From Smittia aterrima (Eukaryota; Arthropoda; Insecta; Diptera; Chironomidae): a stretch of 64,000 bases of DNA. Below, in pieces: positions 23,593 through 36,014 of the stretch. Position numbers and translations under genes: made by a program. The notes below the pieces were generated by a model, which ran no database searches, was not told the DNA's origin, and was given only the letters and a program-made list of their open reading frames with translations. The stretch lies in contig CP093831.1 of assembly GCA_033063855.1 (NCBI GenBank), positions 7,006,001 to 7,070,000 of the forward strand. Reading direction: 5' to 3'. Position 1 is the first letter of the stretch. Each line of letters opens with the position of its first letter.

Positions 23593-24468
23593 ATGAAGAT
23601 TCTGATATCACCAAATAAGACAAAATACAAAATGAACAATAAGTTTAGTCATTCAGCACTTGATTTAAGAATAAAAGCACTTGAAATCGCTCAAAAATTG
23701 CTTATTGAACCATCAAAAGCTGAAAAAACAACAATAACAAGTCAACCAAATGTTGTCAGTCCGATTTCAACATCTCAAGATTTTAAGATCAGAAACTCTA
23801 TTGCTGGTCTAGAAAAACTAAGAGATGAGTCAAGGTCGATATGGAGTCAAACTAAAGCATCTAAAAAGAAAGAAGAGAGCGTTGTTGATCCTGAATATCA
23901 AATCGTTTCATCTCAAAAGAAAGGTTGTAAAGTTCCAAATCCTTCAGAATTGCGGATTTTTGTAAAAAACTTGAGTAATTCAACAACAGAAGATAAACTT
24001 AAAAGTTACTTTGGCCGATGGGGAGTCGTTTCTGATGTCTGCATTCGTAAACCTGATCGTAGAATCTTTGAAAACGCTAACATGGCTTTCATCACATTCG
24101 CCAGCTTCTTCAACGAAAGTCCAATGAAAATTCCGATTCATATCATTGAAGGACGAAGCGTTCCAATTCACTTGATTGGTTCGTTGCCGAATGCTCGATA
24201 TCCGGCTGTTGAGAAGTCGAATTCTGTGATGATAACAGGAGCAATTCATTGTGCTGCTGAAGGGGATCTGATTCAAACGTTCAGCAAATTTGGCAAAATC
24301 ACTAAAATCACTCGGAAAATGGATCCCGCAACAGGTTATAAACAGTATCTTCGCTACGCTTTCATCGTCTTCAATGAAACATCATCAGTTGATAAGATTA
24401 TTGGGCAGGCACATAATCTGAAAGTTAACGGACAAGTTGTAGATGTTCGTCGCGTTAAAAATCAGTAA
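23593..24468 (+). CDS. Intronless protein with two RNA-recognition motifs
   Basis: A single uninterrupted frame encodes 291 residues from 23593, or 278 if the second ATG at 23632 is used. Two RRM domains are visible: about 119-197, with RNP2-like LRIFVKNL and a degenerate RNP1 (NMAFITFA), and about 211-288, with VMITGA and RNP1-like LRYAFIVF. The linker is short, as in tandem-RRM hnRNP/DAZ-type proteins. The N-terminal 110 residues are basic and probably disordered. No closer family could be named. It is the only gene of the 0-24.5 kb block without introns in its coding region, so a retroposed origin is possible; a tail of adenines is not evident. AATAAA is at about 24558. Confidence 0.75.
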   Translation: MKILISPNKTKYKMNNKFSHSALDLRIKALEIAQKLLIEPSKAEKTTITSQPNVVSPISTSQDFKIRNSIAGLEKLRDESRSIWSQTKASKKKEESVVDPEYQIVSSQKKGCKVPNPSELRIFVKNLSNSTTEDKLKSYFGRWGVVSDVCIRKPDRRIFENANMAFITFASFFNESPMKIPIHIIEGRSVPIHLIGSLPNARYPAVEKSNSVMITGAIHCAAEGDLIQTFSKFGKITKITRKMDPATGYKQYLRYAFIVFNETSSVDKIIGQAHNLKVNGQVVDVRRVKNQ

Positions 24469-25835
24469 TTGAAATAGCATAAGACTTGCTGAAATTTAAG
24501 AAGAATTTCCTTCCATGGTTCAAGTTAAATTCGATTAAATCGACAGCAAATCCACTCAATAAATATTATTATCACTGAAATTATAAGCCCAATAATTTTT
24601 AATTACCTTCCATCCGAAACGAATATCAGAAGCTATTCGCATTGAAATAAATCGATGTTTGAGAGGCTTCGCCGATTAATCCTCAGCATAAATTACCAAC
24701 TTATTTGTTGATTTAACGCTGGCCGCATCGTGTTAAAGCTCACAAGGCGAGAGGGTGAAAAATCATTTATTCAACATCACAAGTTCTTGTGGGAGAAAAA
24801 AAAAGTTTTCGAACGAATATGAAAAATGGCCTTTTGTAGACGTCAAGCTAGAAAAACTTTATCTATAATGAATATCAAAAGGTTCCGCTTTTCGACGGCG
24901 TGCAGACGAGAGGCAAAGAAATTTATTAGAAAATTCTCAACGCTTCAAAAGTGTATGACTTTAAATGCCAATTAAATGCAGCTGTGCCAACGCCGACAGA
25001 AATTACAATTTTTCCAAACGCAATCTGTAAGTGAAATTAAAAATTTTAATGTCTCGGTTTGCGGTCGTTTTCATCGAGCTCATCGCTTCAACTGATTCTT
25101 TTTCCGGAAAAAAAAGAATGCGAGAAAAGGAGGAAAAGTTATCCAGCAAGACGACGAGATAAGATCTTCTCAAGTGCTTTATAAAACTCATAATTTTCAA
25201 ACATGATTTCTCTTCTGGCACAAAACTTTTCTTTCTCTGATTTTACCATGGTTCTCAAAATCTTATTCAACAGTCGTTCATTAAAAAATTTCCTCCCAAA
25301 ATTCAATTATTTTAATTAAAAGCAATTTCCATGGGAAACTTTCCGAACTTTTCTCCTAGTTGAACTTTATTAAAAATTTGTTCTTCTTGTTTTTGAAGAT
25401 TACGAAAGATCTCAAACAGGAACAACAGAAATCAAACTCAAAAGAGCGAAGATCGTCAAGAGTTTGTATGTTTAATCTCAACAATGAATTTTTGTGCTTA
25501 ATCGTTTTTCATTTGATCTCTAGATCGACGAGATTTATCCTTCGGCTCGCAAATATTTCTCCAATATATTAAAAAGAAAAAACATCGGAAAGCTTCTTAC
25601 GTACATCAACAGTACATTCCATTCCATTTATTACTCGTGGGACTAGTTGCTACGGATGAAAAGCTAGGAAAAAATATTTATTTATGAAACCGTAGCAGCC
25701 CTCATAGTTTTTGAACTTTAACATTGACTTTTTTCGGTCACAAAATGTGGTTCTCGTTCTGGCACGCATCGTCGGCTTTAAATACTGTTGATTTTCCCTG
25801 CTCCTCTACATCTGGTTTGTTTGTTTTATTTTATT
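24469..25835. other. Intergenic, no supported gene
   Basis: About 1.4 kb of AT-rich sequence follows the RRM gene, which has its AATAAA near 24558. Only short, biasless frames were seen. Confidence 0.35.
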
Positions 25836-26074
25836 TCACGACACGATGCATTGCTGGCGAGACATCGGCTTGTCCTGGAAATCTAACAGTTCCACTCTTT
25901 GCGAGGTCAGTTCATTCTGCAAGGATAAATTCAATTTTCCACATCTGAGTTAGCAAGTTTTCAGAAACTTACCAGAGGAACTCCCCAAAGCACCGCGCTG
26001 TGGATGTAAAATAAGAGAAAAAGTTTTATGACATGAAATTTGATTTACCATGATAGCACTTTCTTTATTTCCAT
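25836..26074 (-). CDS. Candidate three-exon micropeptide gene
   Basis: On the minus strand, exons 26074-26049, 25997-25973 and 25916-25836 join in frame into a 43-residue peptide beginning MEIKKVLSCAVLWGVPL, followed by a hydrophilic tail ending in CIVS. The two introns are 51 and 56 bp with GTAAAT/CAG and GTAAGT/CAG borders, and the second has a good CTAAC branch site. The stop is followed at once by AAATAAAATAAA, which would serve as a poly(A) signal. The start looks like a weak signal peptide. No homologue is recognised, and three short exons could combine by chance, so this stays a low-confidence call. Confidence 0.25.
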
Positions 26075-28861
26075 ATTAATCTGAATTTACATCCGACAAA
26101 GTCGCTCGCTTTAAAGATGAGTGATGATGTTTTGAGACTCGTTTCCTCATTCAGCAGACTGTGAATAAAGAGTTTACATCGCGCTCGTTGAAAGAGTTCG
26201 CGGAATGATGAATTAAGTAAGAACAAGTTGAACTAGCAAAATTGACTCCAGGGAAATTATCCTCCTCGCGTTGTGCAGAAAATCCTGAAGCGGAAACAGT
26301 TTGTCGAATAAAAGAAAAGTTCTGCAGTGAATGTTAAATCGCTCATCGATAATGAGAGAGTAATTGAAAACTAATTACGAAATCAATTAGACATGCAACC
26401 CCCAAGACAGAGAGAGCATCAATTCATTAATAGATTGAATCGATTAGCATCTGAAATCATTTCAATCGGAGGAAATTCTATGCAAAATTATGCGAATTGA
26501 AATTATTAAAAATATTTTCCAAAACATTTGAGCGCAGAGAAATGCTTCGTCTGTTCAGTGGGAAATATTAAAGCACTGGCATCACATTTGCGGAAACTTG
26601 AATGTCGGTAAATTTAGAAAGTCCTGACACTTTACAAAACAGAGAACCCGGAACAAGAGCAAGGCAAAAGTTCCATGAGAAAATGTGTGTTGCCTTTAAA
26701 CAGAAACAACATGCGTCGTGAAATGTTCATAAATTTTATTCACAGAAATTGTGCAATGTAATCGTTAGAAAAGGAGATAAAGAGAGAGGGAAAGGATTAC
26801 TCAGAAAAACAAGAATTATTTAATAATGGGTTTCATTATTTCAAATACGAGAATTGCCTTCGTTTTACGGAGCAGAAAGGGTTGTTCATCAGTTGAGTTT
26901 CATGAAATATTATTTTCTCTTTCAATACTGCAGCACAATTTTTTTTTGTCCATGCCTAGATTCGGACGAGGAGTTGTTGGCGAGAACGTGTATGTTGATA
27001 ACAAGAAAGTTCCATTAAAATATGACGAGAGGATTTTATTTTCGTAATTCAAGCCTAATCTCATTACTTGCGCACGAATTTAGCAGCTCGCAGAGTACGA
27101 CTCCGTAGAATTCACTTCAAAGACAAAGGTTTATCAATTGCGAATCTCAAACAGCATAAAGGTCACGTTCCAAAGATGCTATTGATTTTCCTCGCTGCTG
27201 TTCATTTCGAGTTTTATCACACATGATTTGACTATAAAAGCGAACAAAGCTGAGAGGGAAAAGCGAAAGGAGCGAACTCCACTACGATTGTTTGCTGGTA
27301 ATTAATTGGATGAGTGCTCGGTGAAAGTTATAACGTTTACGATGCCCTTATGATAACAAGCAGCAAAGTGAGTCTGAGACTGGGAAATTACAGTTTGCTG
27401 CGGCATCATAAGTTGTATGAATTATTTATGATGAAAAATTATGATACTGATGTGTATTTAATGTGAAAATGATGTTGAGCTATGAGTGAGAAGGAGAGAG
27501 AGAGAGAGAGGGAAAGTTCTCATGAATACTACGAGACAATATCAAGTTCATTTCTTCATTTGCTTGCGATGATACATAAATTAACTCGGAGAAAATGTAG
27601 ATTTGTTCATTGAGGAAAATGATTTTATCAGTCAATCTCATTGCTGATAGACACACAGATAACTGCAGATGAAGATGTCGGTACATAAAGAAAGCTTTCG
27701 ATTTGTGATTTTTCCTTCTCGCAATGCGAGGGAAATAGTTGGATGAACGTGATTTGAATCGAAGGATCTGGGATGATGATAACAATGTATGTTTCAACAT
27801 TGAGTTTCTTGTAAAACAAATCGATAAACCGGAAGGATTTCTTTATGCAGTGGAAATGGTGTTTAAAGAAGCTTAATCTCACGTGAAATCTGAATGAAAT
27901 CTCTCACATGTGTGTCAGGAACATTTTTACTGCTTTTGTTGCGAGAAGTTTTTAATGAAAAACTTTCCGCAGTCTGAAACTTTACAACTCGGCAATCCAT
28001 CAAGCTCTCTACTGAATTTTTATTTACACTTATTCATCTGCAACATTACTTCTCAAGAAGAAGAGAAGAGGATGCAACACATGTTCTCCCGTCAGCTTTG
28101 ACATATAAGCCGAGCAAGACGATGTCTCTGAGACGCAGTCATGTAATCTGTTAGTGGTTTCATGTCGAGTAAAGTTTGAAGGGAAACACTCTAAAGCGTT
28201 GAAAGTGACTGTTGAGAATCTTCAAACTTCCTCCCTTCCAATTGATGAAGCCAACTTGAAATCTATTGAAGCTTAATGAGCCGTGAAATTTCATTGGAGC
28301 TAATTCTGTTTGTTCATGACGTGTTTTCTATGAAAACTTTTCTCGGAGTTTCCTTCGAGACAGCGAAAAGAATCTAAGATTACAAGATCCGCCCATTGTC
28401 TGGCGAAAGAGAAAAGGCCGGAACATTAAGCAGAAATATTTTTAATTCAATTCTTCTCCAGTTTGCGGTTCATCTTCAGGCCCATTTACAATGTATAGAT
28501 GAATAGTTGCAAAGAATAAACAAGATCTCTCTTTATTTGCTGTAGTAAATAAAAATGCAAAATAAAACATGAAATAAATGTTGAAACTGCTTCCTGATAC
28601 GGAAGGAAGCAACAGTGAAGCAACTCATCACAAAAGAAAGTTGTTAGACAAAAGTGCTGTAGAGAAACAAAAAAGAAGATTTTCTTTAAGATAATTAAGC
28701 TGGAAAATAAATTTTATCATCAACGTCTTTTCTCCCTTGTCTCTTGATAATTAAATTCTGAACTTCAATTACTGCTTAGACTGTCGAGGGTTTCCCAATT
28801 TGAAATGAGAACAATTATTTATATTTCGAAGAGCTCTTTGATCAAAGAAAGTTTTATTATC
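26075..28861. other. Gene-poor intergenic stretch
   Basis: About 2.8 kb of AT-rich sequence without a supported gene. A short GA-repeat tract lies near 27487-27512. Several frames of 60-106 codons exist, but none shows codon bias, splice context or motifs. Confidence 0.35.
27487..27512. repeat. (GA)n microsatellite
   Basis: A near-perfect run of GA dinucleotides, flanked by AT-rich unique sequence. Confidence 0.8.
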
Positions 28862-29188
28862 TTAATCTTGAGTTACAAACCTTTCGTATGTTTCAGTCGT
28901 CGACTCGTCTTTCCATTCTGTTCTCATTGTTGGTCTCATCAAAATTTCATTGACAACTGCAATTTCTTGTTTCAATAAATAGAGAGAACACTGAAACGCA
29001 TTAAATTTGTTTTAAAGTTGATTCCGATAAATGAAGAGATAAGTAAAACTTACAAGAACTGTTACGAATGAAAATATTATCAGAGTCATTAATACAAGTC
29101 CAACAAGGCATCTCTTCTTCCTCTTGCACTTCCTGCAACCATTCGCCGGTTCGATGTTTGAGTTTAACAAAATATTTCTTTCATCCAT
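28862..29188 (-). CDS. Small single-pass membrane protein, paralogue of the gene at 33.3 kb
   Basis: Two exons (29188-29054 and 28990-28862) encode 87 residues. The N-terminus is hydrophilic, with a basic/cysteine cluster (CRKCKRKKRC), then one hydrophobic segment (about residues 32-52, LVGLVLMTLIIFSFVTVL on), and an acidic, threonine-rich C-terminal part. The basic residues before the hydrophobic segment predict a type II topology with the C-terminus outside. The single intron is phase 0 and falls inside the membrane segment. Past it, the pattern L|CSLYLLKQEIAVVNEILMR matches L|ISLLVHVKQELMEINDLMR of the gene at 33.3 kb at the same splice position. A TCAGT initiator lies near 29228, and AATAAA follows the stop near 28855. 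No known family recognised. Confidence 0.6.
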
Positions 29189-31748
29189 TTTTGTGGATTT
29201 GCTTTGACGATTTCTAAGAAAAGACTGAACTAACGGAATCTAAATGGAACGGTCGTTATCAGCAATCTCGATATCGCATTGATAAAGCTTTCGATGTGTT
29301 GATATCAATTGGTTGTTATAACACAAAATTTGTGTCACAAATTGCACGATGATAAATTCGCTAATAAAATTCATTTAATCATCAGAAACAAATTTATCGT
29401 GCGAAACGATTCGACTCTGATTATACTGCTGATGAAAATATTAGAAATCACGTCATCCATCCATGAGCGAAGAGTTGGCACTGAAGTATTTTTCTCAAAT
29501 CCAAGGAAATTCAACATTCAACGTCGGAAAACGTGGCACAAAACTGAAAGCGAAACGCCACCGCTTAACGTTCTCGTTGAATTATTTGAACAGCATTAGA
29601 AACGCAACTTAATATTATTTGATTGGCTGACAAAATGTTGAAGACGTCACCTGAACAAGCATTTGCGCAGAAGATGTCGGCTTGAGACCCAACAAATCGC
29701 CACCACAAATTAGTTCGGATATAAAAATGTTCCGATTTGTCATCAAAATTTAAAGATTTTTTGTTCAGAAATCGACTAAAACTTGTCGTCGTTTAGCTCT
29801 CGTCAGATCACGAAGGTTTCGCATTCTTTCATGAAACTTTTCTCATGTTTTTAAAGAATTTTCGGTGTCGCATTATCATAAAGCGATTTAAGTACTGACG
29901 CAGGTGTTGATATTTACTTTTTATGTCTTTTGCTTTCACAATTTTCTCTCCTTTTCTTTGGGACCAAATAAACAAATTTTCCGCCAGCACCTTCAATAAT
30001 TCTCTTGGCACGCATGTTTGTGAGTAAGAGAAGTGTAGTCTACTCGAAGCTGCTTCGGGTCGTGTTGGAATCTTTCTCAAGATGTTCTCTTTAAAGAGTC
30101 CACAAATTGAAGTTGCGTAGATAATAACAAAGGAAGTTTTCATCTCAAAGTTATCCTCAGAAGACTTTTCAAGCTCAGATGAAAATCTTCTTTCTTCTTT
30201 CCTGATAAAATCAAATATCACGAGTCTCTGAAGACATCGACGGTGTTATCCACGATATGAGAGAGCGCATAAAATGTTCCTTTCAAAAAGAGAAAACAAA
30301 TCTTCATGTTCCGTAGGGAAAAGTCATCTGGCACGTTATCTAGGCAACTGCCTAAGTAGAAAGCCATATAAAATATAATTTTGTCATGGGAACTATTCAC
30401 GTTTTATGAATTCACATAAATTCTTCTTCTGCACTTATTCGTGTGCGATATTTAACAGCTAGAATGTGTCTCAATAAAACTTGAAACGCTTCCAACTTGT
30501 CTTTTGTCTTTTCTCCCTGGCAGTCTCGAAAAAGTTCTTTCCACTCTAGAGCTCCATGTGTTTTATGGCGTTTAACAAAGTCGTTCATTCACAGCAAACT
30601 CACACAAAACTCCGATTAAAAATTATCTGCTTTTATTATTTTAATTTCTTTCTGTTTCATTTAAATATATCATTGTCACTAATCTGCGTTCATCGTGTGC
30701 GACATTGTCTGTCATCCGTGCATTCAGTTATTTACATTTTAATCTCGTCGAATTGATTGAAGACAAGTGAATTCGCTTTCCAACTTTCTCGCTTGTAATA
30801 ATTGGAGGGGAAAAATGACAGAAAAGAAAATTTGTCAAAAAAGAAAGAAAGGATTAATGTCGGGACGATCGAATATTACGTCACTTCAATAAATAACAAA
30901 ATTAATTAAACTTTTTACTCATGTGACGTGATATTTGTTGAGCCCCAATTCCAAAGCTTTATTAAAAAAGCTAAGTTATTAAAGAAAATTTTAGATGATC
31001 AAGTTCAAAGAGTTTTCCCTGATATTTTGATTCAAATAATTCGGCTTAGCTTCCATATTTATTTTTTCTATACTTTACATGAAAAATTTATAGTCCTTGA
31101 ATTGATTTAGATGCGAAAATGTTCAATTTGTGTTGATCTCAAAATGAACATTCTCTAAACGAACTGAATGGAATTTAATTCAGCTTCCGCTTCACTTTAT
31201 AACGTTTTTCTCCTCAATGGATTTATCATCTAACTATTTGACTAATAACGGCACATTATATATTTTCCTCTAAATATTTATTGCATTCAGCATCTCAGCA
31301 ATTAAAACAGCTCGTTGGAAATTTAAGGACGTGAAATAAAAAGCTAAACGATTCATTTTAAACTGAAGCAGCACAGGAAGGAGCAAGTAATTTTTTTATA
31401 AAACATTTTAACGAACAACAATCTTCTTCTGGGGCAGAGAAAGGTTGAAACATTTATTTACACGGGGAAGAAGGAGATGAAAAAGAAGTGAAAAGTGGAA
31501 ATGAACCCGTAATGGAAAACTTACGGTCATTATGATAATTGTCGTCGTCGAGAACAATTAAATCATTTAATTTCAACGTTCAACGATAAACCAGAGCATA
31601 ATTAATTGAAATATGGTTTTCAACAAATTTTAAAATCTCAACTCAATTTTAAAACGATTTGTTGCGGATTGTGGAAGAATTAATTTAAAATTAATTCAGC
31701 GGGTTTTTTTGGGGAACGAGGTACGCTTGCCATGCGAAATGACATTCA
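29189..31748. other. Intergenic between small membrane gene and DIP 3' end
   Basis: About 2.6 kb downstream of the DIP stop codon. It must contain the DIP 3' UTR. A minus-strand frame at 30221-29829 has an internal ATG (30143) with a signal-like MKTSFVIIYATSICGLF start, but nothing else supports it. Confidence 0.3.
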
Positions 31749-34700
31749 TTATGTGATTAAACGTGAAAAGCACGATAATATAATTAATGACAATGAACTC
31801 AGGAAGTGAAGTGTGCGATGTTTAAGCTGCCACTGATTCGGTGCTTTTGAACGAAGCTGATTATCGTGATTATCGTTGACGTTGGAAGAGCCACCGCGAA
31901 TATTCGTTATGATGCTCGGTCGTCTTGTCGCTCCGGGGTTGAGAATTTGAACGTTTTGAAGATTTCTGTTTGAATCTGTAGAAAATTGAAATTCTTTATT
32001 CGATTCAGCTTAAAAATTTGCCAACTCACCTAACGACGAATCAAAATCATCGTCTTCATTGGAACTGTAGTTTTCGTCATAGTCTGGATTGAGAAAAACG
32101 TTCTTCCCTGTAAGTAAATGCGAATCTTTGCTGTTTGGTTGATTCTTGTTGACTTTGCTTGAAATTTCATTCGTGTCGCTGCCAGATTGCTTTGTTGATG
32201 GAACTTTTCTCGTCGGTCCCGGGATTTCTGTTGAAACATTTGGAATGTAAATGTACAGTTTCAATTTTCACTTGAACAGTTTTCTAATTAACTCGAATCC
32301 TAAACTCACCATACAACCTGATACTACTGTCAACTTCGCCGAGTGAATTTTTCGCGATACAACGGTAGCTTCCAACATCCTCCTTCTCGAATTTCTTCAC
32401 CGTCACACTCATTTTCATCTCGTATAACGATCTCGAATGCTCTTGAACAATGTACTTCGATGATGAAACAATCATTTCGCCTGTGAAAGCATACAACACG
32501 ATTAGTTATATCTCACAAGCAATGGTGTGGAAACTTGAACCTGTGTCTTTAATCCAATAGTTGATTGATTTTGGGCTTGCTTCAACATGACATTCTATCT
32601 GCACGTCTGTGCCTAAAGGTGCACCAACAAGTTGATTTGGAACCTTTGAAAGGATAATAAAATTCAAATTGAGGTGAGGACTGCGTTAAGTCGACATAGG
32701 ATGAAAACTCACATGAATGACTGGATGAACTGTCGTCGAGAAGAACGAAAAGAGAGAAGAAATGTTCATTGAGTTTATTGTTTAGATGTTTTCATTCGAA
32801 TTTCCTTTTGTAGTATCACTGGCAACAAGTTTTAAATTACTTAACATACATATTGAGGTGAGGTAAGTTTAGAGTGGAAAAGGGAAGTCGAGTAATCCTC
32901 TCGAAAATTGGAGAAGGAGACGATTACCTCGAGACAACATATTAAAGTCCCCATAAAGCTGCACGAACAGAAGGGGAGAGAATGTAATCACATTGTTGTG
33001 TGTTCGAGTTATGTGGTTGAAATATTTTACAAATTCCGTGTAATCTCCGAGTGTGTGTTAGTAAGACAAACCACTAAACTGCTGAACGATTTTCGAAGGG
33101 TTTGTTTGTGAAAACTTGTGGCTGTTGCATTCAAACTAAAGTATTTCATAGACATCATTGTGTTTACTGTGTGGTTGTGTAGTGTTGTTTATGATAAGAT
33201 AAGCTTCTTAATTTGTGAGTGTCATTTCAAGTGAAACAATCAACGTGGTTCAGTCATTCAATAGAAATTAGGAAGCTCATTCATAAGATGCTCGCGAGAG
33301 ATGTTTTTTTGTTTTCTTTCGCCATAATCCTCGTAAGTTTATTTTGTCAATACTTTGCTTCTCGAATTCCCCATTATTTCCAGCAATAAAGAAATTTATT
33401 TACTTTGTTAATATCAAAACGTTGATAAGCACTCTACTTGAGTGTTAATAAAGTCAAATACACGTGTGAATAAATTTTTGCTGGAAATAAATTTTTAAAC
33501 TTCGAAAATCCGAATAAATTTTCTTTTCTTTTAGATTTCACTGCTAGTTCATGTGAAGCAGGAGCTTATGGAGATTAATGACTTGATGAGGAAACAAAGC
33601 GAAGAACTTGCTTCGATCAAGAAACTTTCAATGAAAACTTTCGATGTTTTGGATTCCGCAATTGTTTCAACACAAGAAACGAACGATATTGATTTAGATG
33701 AAGATCAAAACTTTGATCCTAAAGAACTTTATAGAAGAGTTCTTGATGAATACATTAAAGTACTCAAGCCCTGGGAAAACGTAACGACAGAAATTGAAGA
33801 GACTGAAGAGTGAAACGATCAAATCACGAGAGAAAATTATCCAAACTTGTCAGACTTTGCTAGTGATATTAATAAACTTAAGAAGGAACTTCAGACTTAC
33901 AGTGAATGTTGAGTGAAATTCTTTTCGACACTGAAGGCGGCACCGAGTTGCTTGCTATACATAAATACGAACCCATCTCGTTGCGGGCAATTTTTGTGAG
34001 TTTCAAACTCTCGCCTCGAAACGATGCGACTGAAAGAAAAAGTGAAGAAGTTTAAAGAAAATTTTCGACTATTTTGTCGGCTTTCTATTTACCATGAGTT
34101 TTTGTTCCCATTGAGTCTTTTAGGATTATTTCGTTGCCGTCCTCCCTCCTCCACGTCACAACAGGCTCTGGATACCCTTTACATCTGAAGAATAAATTTT
34201 TAAACTTGCTTAAAACTTTTCTTTTATTTTCTGATTGCTCTGAGTTTATTTTCCTTTGTATTTCAAAGCAAATACTCATTTAATTCTATAAAGAAGTTGC
34301 TGGATTGCATCCCCGATGAAATTAAATACAAGAAAGGAAAAGCTATCAAACTATAACCTAAAGTGAGTGAATGAAGCTTTTAAGAGTTTCGCTTCATGTT
34401 TAATCTCCTCGATGCATAAATGAGTAACGAATATAATTTACGTTCCATTTCAAAACCCATTTAAAGTGGAAAATGATTTTTCTCTTTAAGGCTGATGGAA
34501 AACAATTCAAAAGAAAAGTTAAATTACAGCTCTGGCTCACAGACAACCATCCTCCCTTCCTCTTCTATCAAACACGAAACAGTTCCTTAACAACATTAAA
34601 CTGGAGAATGAGGCAAACTCTTCGTCTTCATAAATATTTTCCAGATTTTATTATTTATTTTTTTTACATCAAAATGCTCTTTCCTTGCCTTCACGAAAAA

Positions 34701-36014
34701 TGCTATTTAGCTCTTAGTAAGATGCAGTTTTAGTGAACGAAGGCTGGGATGAGAGAGAGTGAGAGCAGAAAGGAATAAAACGCGTCAAAAGTTTTCCCAT
34801 TCGAATGGAAATTTAGCAGATGTTGCTTTTATGGATGTGAGCTGCGACGAGAGGAGGAAGATTGAAAGTATGAACGAAACTTTAAGTGATTAAATTATTT
34901 CACGTTTCCCCTCTTTAAAATGCTTTATTTGGTAATTTCTGCCATGAAATTGAATTTCTCAACGTTTATGAAAAAAATATTTATTTTCTCAAGTTGAGAC
35001 GCTCAACTAACCTGCATGTCAGTTTAACTGAACTGCCTTCTGGCACGATGACATCCGATGACGTCTCTTCAGGTATAAAATCTGGTGGAATTACTACATC
35101 AAGATATCCGATCTGGAAGAAATTGTAAAATAACTTTTCAACTTTTCCGAAAAGCTTCCGAGAATCAAACAAATCTCAACAGAAAAATTATAAAAGTTTC
35201 TCCCTCGGTAACAAACAAGTATCATAAAAGTGGATTTGCGGAAAACAAAAATAAATTCAATTTTCGTCTTGTTTTCCGATTTGTCATTTTAATACCACTT
35301 TTCACTCAACAAACAATATTCGTAAATTGAATGTGAAAACAGGGAGGAAAAAAGTTCCGACAAAATCCTGAACGTCGCCACCAAAAGTTGACGTCTTATC
35401 ATTAGCTTGTCAGCCAAAACACTTTTCACTTCGGCCAACAAACAAACTTTTCATGAAAATTGGTTTTGCCTAGTTTCCGTTAAAATCACTTGACGGAAGC
35501 AACTTACCTGGCTTTTCATCGGATCAGTGTTAATCTGACACATATATCCGCCTCTGTCCTCTTCGGTGACAGTTTTGATGTGCAGGTTCCATGTCATCAC
35601 ATCGAGATGAGAAACAGAAACACGAGGATTGTGAGTTATCACATGATCGTGAATAGCTTGAATAGCTTTTGTGTCTGCTTTCACCCAGCCAACCTTTGTG
35701 GAATTTAATATGGAAAATTTTTAATTGATATTGCACTCATCATGGATTATAAACTGTTCTCTAACTAATCGAAAATAAATTGAATGGAATTCGAGCGTAG
35801 TTATGCTCATGTTAACAAAATGAAAATATTTACATGACTTACTAACAAATTCTTCTCCTAAGTTGAGCAACTAATTAGATATTGTTAATAGAGAAATAAT
35901 TTACCCTGTAACCACCTAAATGTCTAACATGACAAGTGAATGTTGCATCTCTCCCAATAGCGACAGAAATATTTACAATTGGCTCAGCGAACTCCGGTTG
36001 AAAGGTTAAAGCTC
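31749..36014 (-). CDS. DIP-family immunoglobulin cell-surface protein (5' end missing)
   Basis: Ten exons visible on the minus strand join in frame: 36014-35905, 35693-35508, 35112-35012, 34184-34093, 34029-33901, 32729-32713, 32643-32541, 32480-32310, 32227-32030 and 31975-31749. They encode three Ig domains typical of Dpr-interacting proteins, neuronal recognition proteins that bind Dpr partners at synapses. Ig1 runs from CHVRHLGGYRVGWVKADTKAI to DRGGYMCQINTDPMKSQ. Ig2 follows GYLDVVIPPDFIPEETSSDV (CRCKGYPEPVVTWRRED ... MGSYLCIASNSVPPSVSKR). Ig3 starts at the family signature VPNQLVGAPLGTDV and ends at GSYRCIAKNSLGEV. A disordered acidic stretch and a C-terminal hydrophobic tail (FLSSLSLIILSCFSRLIT) suggest GPI anchoring. 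The first visible exon starts in phase 1, so a signal-peptide exon is missing; it was not found up to 61 kb. Which DIP member this is could not be decided. Confidence 0.88.
32713..32729 (-). other. 17-nt microexon of the DIP gene
   Basis: Flanked by a CAG acceptor and a GTGAGT donor, this exon adds HPVIH between ...SLNIHF and VPNQLVGA. Without it the frame between Ig2 and Ig3 is lost, which supports its use. Confidence 0.8.
33288..33813 (+). CDS. Small membrane or secreted protein nested in a DIP intron
   Basis: Two exons (33288-33332 and 33535-33813) encode 107 residues. It starts MLARDVFLFSFAIIL, a short hydrophobic segment ending at SLLVHV that could be a signal anchor or signal peptide, followed by a hydrophilic, acidic, heptad-like region (KQELMEINDLMRKQSEELASI) and an acidic end. 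It lies on the opposite strand within the DIP intron 33900-32730. A TCAGT initiator-like site is at about 33250, and AATAAA at about 33871. The phase-0 intron and the following KQE(L/I)..(I/V)N(D/E)(L/I)(L)MR pattern match the gene at 28.9 kb, so the two are probably paralogues. Function unknown. Confidence 0.65.

Noticed and set aside
29829..30221. 130-codon minus-strand frame with an internal signal-like start (30143)
   Set aside because: No poly(A) signal close by, no promoter cue and no recognised homologue. Kept only as a note in the intergenic entry.
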